Part shown: one piece after another, positions 25,548 to 33,840 of the stretch | Position numbering within the stretch: position 1 is the stretch's first letter | Layout: each line of letters starts with the position of its first letter | Origin: Pseudomonas parafulva | GTDB taxonomy: Bacteria; Pseudomonadota; Gammaproteobacteria; Pseudomonadales; Pseudomonadaceae | Length of the DNA: 64,000 nucleotides | Assembly: GCF_000800255.1 (NCBI RefSeq) | Contig: NZ_CP009747.1 | Span: 1,736,001 to 1,800,000 of the forward strand | Direction: 5' to 3' | Translations under genes and position numbers: made by a program | The notes under the pieces: model-generated | Seen by the model: only the letters and a program-made list of their open reading frames with translations | Database searches by the model: none | What the model was told of the DNA's origin: nothing

Positions 25548-26225
25548 TCAGGAACGGGGTGGGTGACTGAACAGGTCGAGCAGGGCGTGCTCGGAGTCGT
25601 CCAGGTAACGGGTCATGGCTTCGGCAGCGTCCAGGCGCAGGCCGTCGGCGAGTAGGTCGTGGATCTGCCGGTCACGCTCTAGCCAAGGGCTCTGGAAGTT
25701 CTTTTCATCCGGGGCCACGGCAAACACCAGGCGCATCTGCGCCGCGATGTTGGTGAAGAAGGCGTCGAGCAGCGGACTGCGCAGCAGGCCGACGATGTGC
25801 TGATGAAAGCGCAGGCTGTGGGTGCCGAAGGTCTGCCAGTCTTCGCGCTCGCGGGCCAGCTCCGCGGCCTCGATGGCATCGAGCATGCGGTCGGACTGGT
25901 ACTCGCGCAGCGGCTTGCTGCCGTGGATCGCCTGCACCTCCAAGGTGCGCCGCACCAGGAAGATGTCGCGCACTTCGGCCACCCCCAGGCGCCGGACCAT
26001 CACGCCTTTGTTGCGCACGTAGGTGGTCAGGCCCTCGTGGCCCAACTGGTGCAGAGCTTCGCGCACGGTATTGCGCGAGGCGTTGTAGCGACCGGTGAGG
26101 TCCGCCTCGACCAGCGCCATGCCCGACACCAGGCGTCCACCGATGATGTCCTCACGGATTTCGCAGGCCACCTGATCGGCCAGGGACAGGCGCTCGTCGG
26201 TCTTTTCCGCGGTTCGATTGCTCAT
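25548..26225 (-). CDS. GntR-family regulator, FadR/FCD type
   Basis: A 225-aa regulator with an N-terminal winged helix (GRYNASRNTVREALHQLGHEGL, about residues 46-67) and an all-helical FCD ligand-binding domain; His residues in HSLRFHQHIV and RQIHDLL are typical metal/effector ligands. Its start codon overlaps the transporter stop (ATGA, 26222-26225), so it is translationally coupled to it. A palindrome of the FadR-type form TTGT-TCA-ACAA lies at the operon's promoter (28594-28604) and is the likely operator. Confidence 0.9.
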   Translation of the reverse strand: MSNRTAEKTDERLSLADQVACEIREDIIGGRLVSGMALVEADLTGRYNASRNTVREALHQLGHEGLTTYVRNKGVMVRRLGVAEVRDIFLVRRTLEVQAIHGSKPLREYQSDRMLDAIEAAELAREREDWQTFGTHSLRFHQHIVGLLRSPLLDAFFTNIAAQMRLVFAVAPDEKNFQSPWLERDRQIHDLLADGLRLDAAEAMTRYLDDSEHALLDLFSHPPRS

Positions 26226-27727
26226 GCCAGTTGCACGTCCTTGAGGAAGCGGCCCATGCGCTCGCTGCGGTTGTCGAGCAATTCGCGCGGCGCGCCGGCC
26301 TGGATGATTTCACCGCGCTCCATGAACACCACGCGGTCGGACACCTGGAAGGCGAACTTCATTTCGTGGGTGACGATGACCATAGTCATGCCTTCGCGGG
26401 CCAGGTCTTCGATGACCTTGAGCACATCGCCTACCAGTTCCGGGTCCAGCGCCGACGTCGGCTCGTCGAACAGCATCACTTGCGGGCGCATGGCCAGAGC
26501 GCGGGCGATCGCCACCCGTTGCTGCTGACCGCCGGAAAGCTGGTGTGGGTATTTGCCAGCGTGCTCGCGCAGCCCCACCTTGCTCAGCAGTGACAAGCCG
26601 AAGGCGCGCAGCTCGGCGGCACTGGCGTGGCCGTGATGCTGCGGGGCGAGTATCACGTTCTCCAGCACGGTCTTGTGCGGGAACAGGTTGAAGCCTTGGA
26701 ACACCATGCCGACCTGGACGATGCCTTCCATGTGCAGGCGATTGCCGAGGCTGCCGCCTTCTTCAGCATGGCCGCGCAGGAACGGTGCGCCGCACAGTTC
26801 GACCTGGCCGCGATCCAGGCCTTCGAGCCCGTTGAGGGTGCGGATGAGCGTCGTCTTGCCCGACCCCGACGGCCCGATGATCGATACCACTTCGCCAAAG
26901 CGGATATCCAGGTCGATGCCCTTGAGCACCTCCAGTGGCCCGTAGTGTTTGCGCGCACCGAGCACACGCATGGCGAACTCGCCGCGCCGCGCGGGGCTGG
27001 CACGGGGGGCCGGTGCAGCCTGCGCCGTGTCGTCGGCGACGACCTTGGGCAAGCGCTGGGTAACGTCCAGATAGCGCTCCAGGCGGCGCAGCAGGTAGCT
27101 GAACACCGTCACAATCAGCACGTAGTAGAAGGCCACCGCGAGCATGGTCTCCATGACCAGGAAGTTCTGCGTGTACAACTGCTGGCCGACCAGCAGGATC
27201 TCCGATAGAGAAATCACCGACACCAGCGAGGTCAGCTTGACGATGGTGATGTACTCGTTGGCAAGAGTCGGCAGCGCCACGCGCAAGGCCTGGGGAATCA
27301 CGATCAGCCGTTGCACGCCGGTATAGCGGATGCCCAGCGCCTTGCCCGCTTCCAGTTGACCCTTGGCCACCGCCAGCAGCCCGCCGCGATGGATCTCGGC
27401 GATGTACGCGGCTTCGCTCAGTACCAGGGCGATCAGGCCGGCAGCATAGGGGTTGGACAGCAGTACGCTGGTGCTGGGAAATACCTGGGGCAGGTTATAG
27501 ACGAAGATCAGCAGCACCAGCAGCGGCAGGCTGCGGAAGAACCAGATGTACAGCGCCGCACCACGGTTCAGCGCGCGGTGGCGAGATTGCCGTGCCAGGG
27601 CCAGGACGAAACCGAACACGATGCCCAGCAACCAAGTCTCGACGCTCAACTCCACCACGGTGCCGACCGCTTTCCAGAAGTCGCCGTTGACCAGCAGGCC
27701 TGCGGCGTAATCCCAATCGAATTGCAT
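26222..27727 (-). CDS. fused amino-acid-type ABC transporter permease/ATP-binding protein
   Basis: A 501-aa fusion. Residues 1-220 are a HisM/GlnP-type permease with about five membrane helices and the coupling-loop EAAxxxG variant EAGKALGIRYTGVQRL. After a Pro/Ala-rich linker (about 225-250), residues 255-501 are the ATPase: Walker A GPSGSGKTT, signature LSGGQQQR, Walker [15 protein letters not shown]-loop THEM. The fusion fixes one permease to one ATPase, suggesting a homodimeric importer. Expected substrates are polar amino acids or guanidino/ureido compounds. It lies 15 bp downstream of the binding-protein gene. Confidence 0.92.
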   Translation of the reverse strand: MQFDWDYAAGLLVNGDFWKAVGTVVELSVETWLLGIVFGFVLALARQSRHRALNRGAALYIWFFRSLPLLVLLIFVYNLPQVFPSTSVLLSNPYAAGLIALVLSEAAYIAEIHRGGLLAVAKGQLEAGKALGIRYTGVQRLIVIPQALRVALPTLANEYITIVKLTSLVSVISLSEILLVGQQLYTQNFLVMETMLAVAFYYVLIVTVFSYLLRRLERYLDVTQRLPKVVADDTAQAAPAPRASPARRGEFAMRVLGARKHYGPLEVLKGIDLDIRFGEVVSIIGPSGSGKTTLIRTLNGLEGLDRGQVELCGAPFLRGHAEEGGSLGNRLHMEGIVQVGMVFQGFNLFPHKTVLENVILAPQHHGHASAAELRAFGLSLLSKVGLREHAGKYPHQLSGGQQQRVAIARALAMRPQVMLFDEPTSALDPELVGDVLKVIEDLAREGMTMVIVTHEMKFAFQVSDRVVFMERGEIIQAGAPRELLDNRSERMGRFLKDVQLA

Positions 27728-27742
27728 GCTTGACGCTCCCGC

Positions 27743-28573
27743 TTACTGGGCTGCCGCTTGAGGGTTCTGACCCAGGGCCTGGGCCACTTCGGCCGCGCTC
27801 GGTTCAGCGAGGTTGTAGCGGCTGAGCAAGGTCTGGTATTCGCCGCTGGCCTTCATGTCGGCGAAGCCTTGGCGCAGTTCGCCGAGCAGCGCCTCGTTGC
27901 CCTTGCGCACGGCCAGGCCGATGACCACGGGGTAGATGAGTTCGTTGGAGCTGATCAGCACGCGGCCCTTGAGCTTGTCGGCGGTAATGGCGGCCACGGC
28001 GGCGTCTTCGAACTGCACGTCCACGGCCTTGGCCAGCAGCGCCTGCGCCGCTTCGGGCGAGGTGGGGAATTCACGCGAATCGATGGCCGGCTGACCATTG
28101 GCTTCGCAGTGGCTCTTGGAAAGTGCCATCAGCTTGGGAATCCACGAGCCGCCCTTGATCGAGCCGATGCGCTTGCCGCACAGGTCTTCTGGCCGTTGGG
28201 GACGGAAGCTGTCGTTGGCACGTACCATCAGCGAAGCGCCGCTCTTGAGGTACGGCAGGAAATCGACCTGGGCCGCGCGCTCGGGGGTGACGTACAGCGC
28301 CGACGCCACCACATCGAAGCGCCGCGCGTTGACACCCATCACCAGGTTGGCGAAGCGGGTGTCCTGGAACTGGGTGGTCAGCTTGAGGTGCGCGCCGAGC
28401 AGGTTCATGAACTGCGGGTCGAAGCCAGCAGGTTTGCCTTGATCGAGGTAGGTATAGGGTGGGTAGGTGAGGTCCGAACCCACGGACAGGTGATCAGGTT
28501 GCAGGGTGCCGTCGGCGGCCTGGGCGGCAGCGCTGAGGGTCAGGGCGAAGGTGAGGACGGTAGCTCGGGACAT
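27743..28573 (-). CDS. periplasmic amino-acid-type substrate-binding protein
   Basis: A 276-aa family 3 solute-binding protein with a signal peptide (about residues 1-19, ending SAAAQAA). The core motifs are GSDLTYPPYTYLDQGKPAGFDPQFM, FDVVASALYVTPERAAQVDF and a Cys pair (LCGKRIGSI...HCEANG) that may form a disulfide. It delivers the ligand to the fused permease/ATPase encoded next. It is the first gene of the operon and is preceded by a sigma-54-like promoter and a FadR-type palindrome. Confidence 0.9.
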   Translation of the reverse strand: MSRATVLTFALTLSAAAQAADGTLQPDHLSVGSDLTYPPYTYLDQGKPAGFDPQFMNLLGAHLKLTTQFQDTRFANLVMGVNARRFDVVASALYVTPERAAQVDFLPYLKSGASLMVRANDSFRPQRPEDLCGKRIGSIKGGSWIPKLMALSKSHCEANGQPAIDSREFPTSPEAAQALLAKAVDVQFEDAAVAAITADKLKGRVLISSNELIYPVVIGLAVRKGNEALLGELRQGFADMKASGEYQTLLSRYNLAEPSAAEVAQALGQNPQAAAQ

Positions 28574-28591
28574 GAGGGCTGCTCCACGTGG

Positions 28592-28606
28592 GATTGTTCA
28601 ACAATC
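28592..28606. promoter_or_regulatory. FadR-type GntR operator candidate
   Basis: GATTGTT-C-AACAATC is a perfect palindrome; its core TTGT-TCA-ACAA fits the FadR-subfamily consensus TNGT-N(0-3)-ACNA. It lies 19 bp before the start codon of the binding-protein gene, near the expected transcription start, which fits repression by the GntR regulator encoded in the same operon. Confidence 0.6.
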
Positions 28607-28621
28607 GTTGCGGAGTAGCTA

Positions 28622-28638
28622 ATCAATAGCCGTGCCAA
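28622..28638 (-). promoter_or_regulatory. sigma-54-like promoter of the ABC transporter/DUF1989 operon
   Basis: The minus strand reads TTGGCACGGCTATTGAT, close to the sigma-54 consensus TTGGCACG-N4-TTGCA/T with correct spacing; only the C of the -12 element is changed (TTGAT). It is 49 bp upstream of the start codon, which fits an untranslated leader of about 35-40 nt. It suggests nitrogen control (NtrC or another enhancer-binding protein). Confidence 0.5.
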
Positions 28639-28749
28639 CTATTAATTTGCGCGCGTTGACAAGGATGATTTCGGCAGCGTGGTTGGAAGATCGCGGGCGG
28701 ACGTGCACGCTTTTCGCGCATCCGTGTCACCTCGTGACACACCTGAGTG

Positions 28750-28772
28750 CCGGGGCCGAAGGTTGGCCCCGG
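28750..28772 (-). terminator. hairpin downstream of the NAD-binding reductase gene
   Basis: CCGGGGCC (28750-28757), loop GAAGGTT, then GGCCCCGG (28765-28772): a perfect 8-bp stem 12 bp past the stop codon on the minus strand. Confidence 0.55.
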
Positions 28773-28784
28773 TCTAATCAAGGC

Positions 28785-29942
28785 TTACTTGAAGTCCCAC
28801 TGCATCTGCGTGGCGATACTGACACCGCTGGAGGAGCGCACGCACACGTCCAGGTAGTCGGTGAAGCGCGGCGGAACGGCAATGCCCTCATCAAGCAGGC
28901 GCTGATTGTCGAACAGGTAGTTCAGGTCAGCGAATCCGCTGTACAGGCGCAAGGCGCGCAGTACCAGCCGCGGGTTGGCCGGGCCGATGCGCGACTCGAA
29001 GCTCACCGCCAGCTCCTTGAGGTTGTCGACGTCGATCTTGCGGTAGCGCTCGCCCACCGGGTCCGCACCATTGGCCAGGGCGAAGGCACGGTCGATCTCG
29101 GCGAAGGTACAGGCCGAGTCATGGCCGGCCGAGATGTGGTACAGGTCGTGATTAAGGCGCGGCTTGAGGGTCAGGCCGATCAGGGCTTCGGCGCAGTAGT
29201 CCACCGGGATCACGTCGATCTGTTCGTCCAGCCCGCAAGTGAAGCTCTCCAGGGCGAAGCCCATGCGGAACACCCAGAAGATGCTGCCAGAGGCCTGGCA
29301 GCCCAGGCTGCGGTGGCCGACCACGATCGAAGGGCGCGCCACCACCAGGGGCAGGCTGGGCAGGTCTTCGCGCATGCGTCGCTCGATCTCGGCCTTGGAG
29401 GCGGTGTAGTCCACCAATTGCTGCTCGGCCTCGGGGAATTCCCACGACTCGCTGATCGGCGACTCGCGCTCTGGCCCGCAACACATGGCGGTACCGACAT
29501 GCAGGAAGCGTTTGAGGCGCCGCGAGCGGCTCATGACCTCGGCGAAGGCGAAGGTGCCTTCGACGTTGACCGGCCAGATGGTCGGGTTCTTCGAGAAGGA
29601 AGCGACGGCGGCGCAGTTGATCACGCGGTCCACCGTCATCAGACGCGGCGTTTCGCGCGCCAGCCAGGTGGTGTCGAGGAAGTCCCCGCAGATGATCTGC
29701 TCGGCGCCCAGCGCCATGCGCTCGGCCAGGCCGACGCCGTGCTGTTGCAGGTTGGCGCGCAGACGCTCCAGACCCTGTTCGGCCTCATCGGCACGCACCA
29801 GGAACATGAGCTGCGCAGCCTGGCCGCTGGCGATCAGTTGAGCGACGACCGACCCGCCCAGAAAACCGGTAGCGCCGGTGATCAGGATGCATTCGGGCAG
29901 CGTGGTAAAGGTGATGGGTTCACCGGTGGCGAGCATGTTCAT
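28785..29942 (-). CDS. NAD-binding_4 (thioester/fatty-acyl reductase-like) SDR
   Basis: A 385-aa extended SDR. The cofactor motif is ILITGATGFLGG (about residues 19-30) and the catalytic pair is YTASK (about 181-185). Conserved strands such as RVINCAAVASFSKN and FLHVGTAMCCGPE resemble the reductase domains of fatty acyl-CoA/carboxylic acid reductases. There is no carrier or adenylation domain, so it is a stand-alone reductase or dehydrogenase of unknown substrate. The start is ATG 29942, six bases after GAGG. It stands alone. Confidence 0.78.
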   Translation of the reverse strand: MNMLATGEPITFTTLPECILITGATGFLGGSVVAQLIASGQAAQLMFLVRADEAEQGLERLRANLQQHGVGLAERMALGAEQIICGDFLDTTWLARETPRLMTVDRVINCAAVASFSKNPTIWPVNVEGTFAFAEVMSRSRRLKRFLHVGTAMCCGPERESPISESWEFPEAEQQLVDYTASKAEIERRMREDLPSLPLVVARPSIVVGHRSLGCQASGSIFWVFRMGFALESFTCGLDEQIDVIPVDYCAEALIGLTLKPRLNHDLYHISAGHDSACTFAEIDRAFALANGADPVGERYRKIDVDNLKELAVSFESRIGPANPRLVLRALRLYSGFADLNYLFDNQRLLDEGIAVPPRFTDYLDVCVRSSSGVSIATQMQWDFK

Positions 29943-30167
29943 AATTATCCTCAAGGGCGAGTAGGCCGCCGTTGAATGATAAGTGTGCCGTTCGGAACAC
30001 GTAATGAACTAAAAGTCATCCGTACGTTCAGTAAAAAGTTATGCCCCGGGCGCACGGTGGCGTAACTGCGGCATTCAATCCGCATTTCACAAACCGCCCG
30101 CATTAACTTCAGATGAAAGAAAGTTTACGACTCACCGCCCACGCTCTCGCCTGCAAGCACAATCGTG
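29943..30167. other. promoter region of the reductase gene and spacer before repeat copy C
   Basis: About 225 bp, relatively AT-rich (AAGTGTGCC, AGTAAAAAGTTATG, CATTAACTTCAGATG). No gene is recognised. It should contain the minus-strand promoter of the reductase. Confidence 0.4.
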
Positions 30168-30438
30168 CAGACGCCACCCATCGCGACTTCAGGAGGCCGA
30201 GCAGAGGGGGCATGGAGGGGGTTGACGGGCAGGGATGCCCGTCAAGCGCTTGGGGCCATGGATGGCCCCTAAGCGCGGTACCCCCGGAGTGCCACCGGCG
30301 CGAGGGAACCCCGCAGCGCAGCGAAGGGGCCGGATGCGGGAGCAAGCGGTTTTTGCCCCTCTTTTTTCCAAGAAAAAAAGGGGGTCGCCGTAAAGGCGAA
30401 AAGGTGACCCAGCCTCACCAAAGCCAATGGATAATCAC
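30168..30438 (+). repeat. long structured repeat, copy C
   Basis: Third copy of the unit in plus orientation, more than 6 kb from the other two. It keeps GACGGGCA-GGGA-TGCCCGTC (the loop differs from A and B), GGGGCCAT-GG-ATGGCCCC and the A/T-rich hairpin CCCCTCTTTTTT-CCAAG-AAAAAAAGGGGG (about 30356-30384). It ends GGATAATCAC, 30 bp before the efeM stop codon. Confidence 0.85.
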
Positions 30439-30467
30439 GCCACCCAAGCCCACCTAAACCACCCAGC

Positions 30468-31283
30468 TCAATTCAAGCCCAACTTCCCCCGCAACGTCGA
30501 AAGATCCTCAGCCAAGGTATTGACCGGCCCAATCATGGCCTTGCGATCCCGCTCAGCAACTTTGTCATAAGCCTGGAACCCGCCGTCAGCCGTCTTGTAC
30601 TTGGCCAGCAACCCATTGACCGTCGCAAAGTTCTTGTCAACTTTGGCGACAAACCCCTGATCTTGCGCCGCCAAATGCGTCCGGAACAGCTCGAAAATCT
30701 TCTGCGCGCCGTCGATATTGCCCTGGAAGTCGTACAGATCGGTATGGCTGTAGCGATCTTCCTCTCCCGAAACCTTGGTCGCCGCCACTTCCTCGAGCAG
30801 CGCCGCCGCCCCACCCACCACTTTCTCCGGCGGGAAGGTCAAGGTGGCGATGCGGTTCTGCAGGTCTTTGACATCGGCGATGAGTTTATCGGCAATTGCC
30901 CCCTGGCCCTGGGTCGTATGCTGGTCGAACAGCGCATATTCCAGGCGATGAAACCCGGTGAAATCCTCGGCAGCCACGCCTTTTTCGTGATCGTCCACCC
31001 GTGAGTCGATGGCCGCGTCGAGGTCGCTGAACAACTCGGCGATCGGTTCGATCGTCTCGTAGTTGACGCGGGTGGTGGCATACAACGCCTGGGCCTTGGC
31101 CAGATCTCCCTGCTTCACCGCCTGGGTGAACAACTGGGTGTCGCTGACCAGTTGATCGACTTTCTCGGTGACATAGATCTTGTAGTCCGACACCGGCTGG
31201 ACCAGGGTCAGCGGATCCACCGTGGCGGCATTGGCCAGCAGCGGGGCAACAGCAAGCAGCAGGGCGAGACGGGTGTTGTTCAT
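30468..31283 (-). CDS. efeM: EfeM/EfeO-type M75 periplasmic iron-uptake protein
   Basis: A 271-aa protein with a signal peptide (MNNTRLALLLAVAPLLANA-A) and an M75 imelysin-like domain that carries the HxxE metal motif in GFHRLEYALF (about residue 122). There is no cupredoxin domain, so it is EfeM-type rather than full EfeO. It is expected to bind ferrous/ferric iron in the periplasm for the EfeU channel. The start at 31283 has AGGAC upstream; the frame upstream overlaps efeB and is not coding. It is the fourth gene of the efe operon, 20 bp after efeB. Confidence 0.88.
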   Translation of the reverse strand: MNNTRLALLLAVAPLLANAATVDPLTLVQPVSDYKIYVTEKVDQLVSDTQLFTQAVKQGDLAKAQALYATTRVNYETIEPIAELFSDLDAAIDSRVDDHEKGVAAEDFTGFHRLEYALFDQHTTQGQGAIADKLIADVKDLQNRIATLTFPPEKVVGGAAALLEEVAATKVSGEEDRYSHTDLYDFQGNIDGAQKIFELFRTHLAAQDQGFVAKVDKNFATVNGLLAKYKTADGGFQAYDKVAERDRKAMIGPVNTLAEDLSTLRGKLGLN

Positions 31284-31303
31284 GGTGTGCGTCCTGGTCC
31301 AGG

Positions 31304-32614
31304 TCATACGGGTTTGGAAGAGGCGGCCGCGCCGAGCAGCGAACGGCCGATGAAGTCCTGCGCGTGCGTCACGCCCGGCAGGACGAAGAAATAGCCACCG
31401 CCCACCGGCTTGATGTACTCCTCCAGCGGCTCGCCGTTGAGGCGGTTCTGCACTGTGATGAAGCCTTTTTCCAGGTCGGCCTGGTAGCAGATGAACAGCA
31501 AGCCCATGTCCAACTGACCGTTCTTGCCGACGCCTGAGGAATAGTTGAACGGGCGGCGCAGGATCAGGTTGGCCTGGCTGCCGGCATCGCGTGGGTTGGC
31601 CAAGCGAATGTGGGAGTCGAGTCGCGTCAGCTTGCCGTGCGGATCTTTCGGGTAGTTCGGTACGTCGGTTTCGCGCTGACCGTCCATGGGCGCACCGCTG
31701 GTCTTCTTGCGGCCGAAGATCGATTCCTGCTCTTGCAGCGGCGTACGGTCCCAGCGCTCGACCAGGTTGCGGATGATGCGCACCACTTGATAGCTGCCAT
31801 GCGCAGCCCAAGCCGGCTCCTGACCCGCACCGACCCAGACCACACGATCCATCAGGCCCGCGTCGCTGGAGTCCGGGTTGGCCGAGCCGTCACGAAAGCC
31901 CAGGAAGTTGCGTGCACTCTGTTCGGGGTCGCCGGCCTTGTGCGGTGCCTGGGGCGGCACCGAGCCTTCCTGCTTCCAGCGCACGTAGAGCAGGTCCGGC
32001 AAGGTCTTGATGATGTCGCGCAAGGCGTGGATGTTGGTGTCCGGCGAGTTGGAACAGAACTGCAGGCCCAGGTCGCCGTGGCAGCGCTCGGCCTCCAGGG
32101 CGTCGTTGGGAAAGCCGGTCATACGGCTCAAACGCACCGGTTTGGCAGCGGCCAGGCCATAGCGGTCGTCGAACAGCGATTCGCCGACCGACACGGTGAT
32201 GGTCAGGTTGTCGGGCGTAACCACTGGACCCAGGATGCCGGAGTCGACCGGTGGCAGCTTGGGGTCCACCTGCGGCACCGGGCCTCCGGCCATCAGGAAA
32301 CGGATGCGCTGCTCCAGCGTGCGGAACAGCCGTTCGAGGTCCTCGGCGTTCTGCGCCAGCACATCGAAGGCAACGAACATGCCCGCCGTTGGGCGCGGCG
32401 TGACGATGCCTGGCTGGTGGGCACCGAGCCAGGTCTTGCGTTCCTGGGTGCGGTCGCTGTGCGGGGCCTCGGTGACCTTGGCCGGGGAGGGCGCGGCCAG
32501 GGCAGTGCCGCTCAGCCCGGCGCCGGCGATGGCCACCCCGGCGGCACCCAGGCCTGCCAGGAGGCGTCGACGTTGTGGGCAGAGCGGGGCGTTGGCGGTG
32601 TCGCGGTCGGTCAT
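31304..32614 (-). CDS. efeB: deferrochelatase/peroxidase EfeB
   Basis: A 436-aa DyP-type haem peroxidase exported by the Tat system: a twin-arginine signal (RRRLLAGLGAAGVAIAG, Arg at residues 15-17) starts the protein. The haem-pocket GFRDGSANP motif corresponds to GxxDG. Further conserved segments are TPDNLTITVSVGESLFD and DSHIRLANPRD. In E. coli EfeB acts with EfeU and EfeO in iron uptake and may oxidise ferrous iron. The start overlaps the efeO stop by 4 bp. Confidence 0.94.
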   Translation of the reverse strand: MTDRDTANAPLCPQRRRLLAGLGAAGVAIAGAGLSGTALAAPSPAKVTEAPHSDRTQERKTWLGAHQPGIVTPRPTAGMFVAFDVLAQNAEDLERLFRTLEQRIRFLMAGGPVPQVDPKLPPVDSGILGPVVTPDNLTITVSVGESLFDDRYGLAAAKPVRLSRMTGFPNDALEAERCHGDLGLQFCSNSPDTNIHALRDIIKTLPDLLYVRWKQEGSVPPQAPHKAGDPEQSARNFLGFRDGSANPDSSDAGLMDRVVWVGAGQEPAWAAHGSYQVVRIIRNLVERWDRTPLQEQESIFGRKKTSGAPMDGQRETDVPNYPKDPHGKLTRLDSHIRLANPRDAGSQANLILRRPFNYSSGVGKNGQLDMGLLFICYQADLEKGFITVQNRLNGEPLEEYIKPVGGGYFFVLPGVTHAQDFIGRSLLGAAASSKPV

Positions 32615-33840
32615 TGGGGGCTCGCTTGTGTCGGCAAATCGTCCAGTCCCAGTGCGGGATTCAGGGCCGTGATGGCATTGGCCAGGTGCTGCGCGTCTTC
32701 GGTAATCTGCTGCCTCTGCGCGGGCGTTACCTGGTCGTAAGGCAAGAACTGGTCGTCACTGCGCAGCGCCTTCAGTTGCTGGTCGAACTGGGCCATGGCG
32801 GCGTCGACGGCTGCCAGGGGGGCGGAGGCGTTTCGGGCCAGCAACGGACGCAGCAGGTCGATCACCTTGCGCGCGCCTTCGAGGTTGGCCGCGAAGCCGG
32901 GCAGATCGAGGTGGCTGTAGCGTTCTTCTTCACCGCTGCTGCGGCTCTGCGCCAGGCTCTGCAGGTTGCGCACCACCGCGCCGGTGAATTGTGCTGGCGC
33001 CATGGACTGGGCCAGCAGTTGCGTCTTGAGTTCGCTCAGGTCGTGGGTCAGGGCTTGTGCGACCGGCTGCAGGCCGGCGCTGCTGCGCTGCTGGAACAGA
33101 CCGTATTCGAGGCGGTGAAAGCCGCCGAACGCCGGGTCCTGCTCGCGCTGCTCGAAGTAGTCGGCGCGCGCGTTGATACGGTTGTCCAGCTCGCCCAGGC
33201 GCTGGCTGGCCCCTGCGATGCGCTGATAGATCAGTCGCGCCTGCGCATAGGCGGTCTGCGCCTGTTGCAGGTCGCCCGCTTGGATCGCCTGCTGCAGCGC
33301 CGCCCCCGCGCGTACTAGCGCCGAGCCCTGGCTGCTCAGGTAGAAGCGGTATTCCGACAGCGGACCGATGAAGGCGGTCAGGGTCGGGCGCGCCTGGGCA
33401 GCGGCCTCGGACGCGGCGGTCGGGGTGACGGTCAAGCTGCCGCGCGGGTTGCTCAGCAGGCCGCAGGTGATCGCGTAGCGGCCCGGCTGCAGGTTGGCGG
33501 TGATCACTTGCGACAAGCCCGGCGCGATGTTCTCGCGCTCCTCGATCACCAGTACGCCGTCGAGGATCTCCCACTCCACGGCACGCTGGGACTGGTTGAC
33601 GATGCGAAAACGGTTGACTCCGGCTGCAACGCTCAGGTCGTTCGGCTCGCAGGCGTGGTCACGCAGCGTGACCAGCGTTTCCTGCCCGGCGCCAGTCGAA
33701 CGCTTGGCTTGGGCTTGCTGGGCGGCGTAGTAGAACACCACGCCAGCGCCGGCCATCAGCAGCACGCTGCCGACCAGGGCCAGGCGCAGCAGGCGCGGGG
33801 AGGGGGGCGTGGCGGGCGTGCCGCCTTGATCACGGCTCAT
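32611..33840 (-). CDS. efeO: EfeO: cupredoxin plus M75 domain iron-uptake protein
   Basis: A 409-aa protein. An N-terminal hydrophobic anchor (LLRLALVGSVLLMAGAGVVFYY, about residues 18-39) precedes a cupredoxin domain (about 50-140, with RDHACEPNDLSV and YAITCGLLSNPRG) and a C-terminal M75 domain with the HxxE motif GFHRLEYGLF. EfeO binds iron in the periplasm for the EfeU permease. The start codon overlaps the efeU stop (4 bp) and the stop overlaps the efeB start (4 bp), so the three are translationally coupled. A longer in-frame extension overlapping efeU is not coding. Confidence 0.93.
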   Translation of the reverse strand: MSRDQGGTPATPPSPRLLRLALVGSVLLMAGAGVVFYYAAQQAQAKRSTGAGQETLVTLRDHACEPNDLSVAAGVNRFRIVNQSQRAVEWEILDGVLVIEERENIAPGLSQVITANLQPGRYAITCGLLSNPRGSLTVTPTAASEAAAQARPTLTAFIGPLSEYRFYLSSQGSALVRAGAALQQAIQAGDLQQAQTAYAQARLIYQRIAGASQRLGELDNRINARADYFEQREQDPAFGGFHRLEYGLFQQRSSAGLQPVAQALTHDLSELKTQLLAQSMAPAQFTGAVVRNLQSLAQSRSSGEEERYSHLDLPGFAANLEGARKVIDLLRPLLARNASAPLAAVDAAMAQFDQQLKALRSDDQFLPYDQVTPAQRQQITEDAQHLANAITALNPALGLDDLPTQASPQ

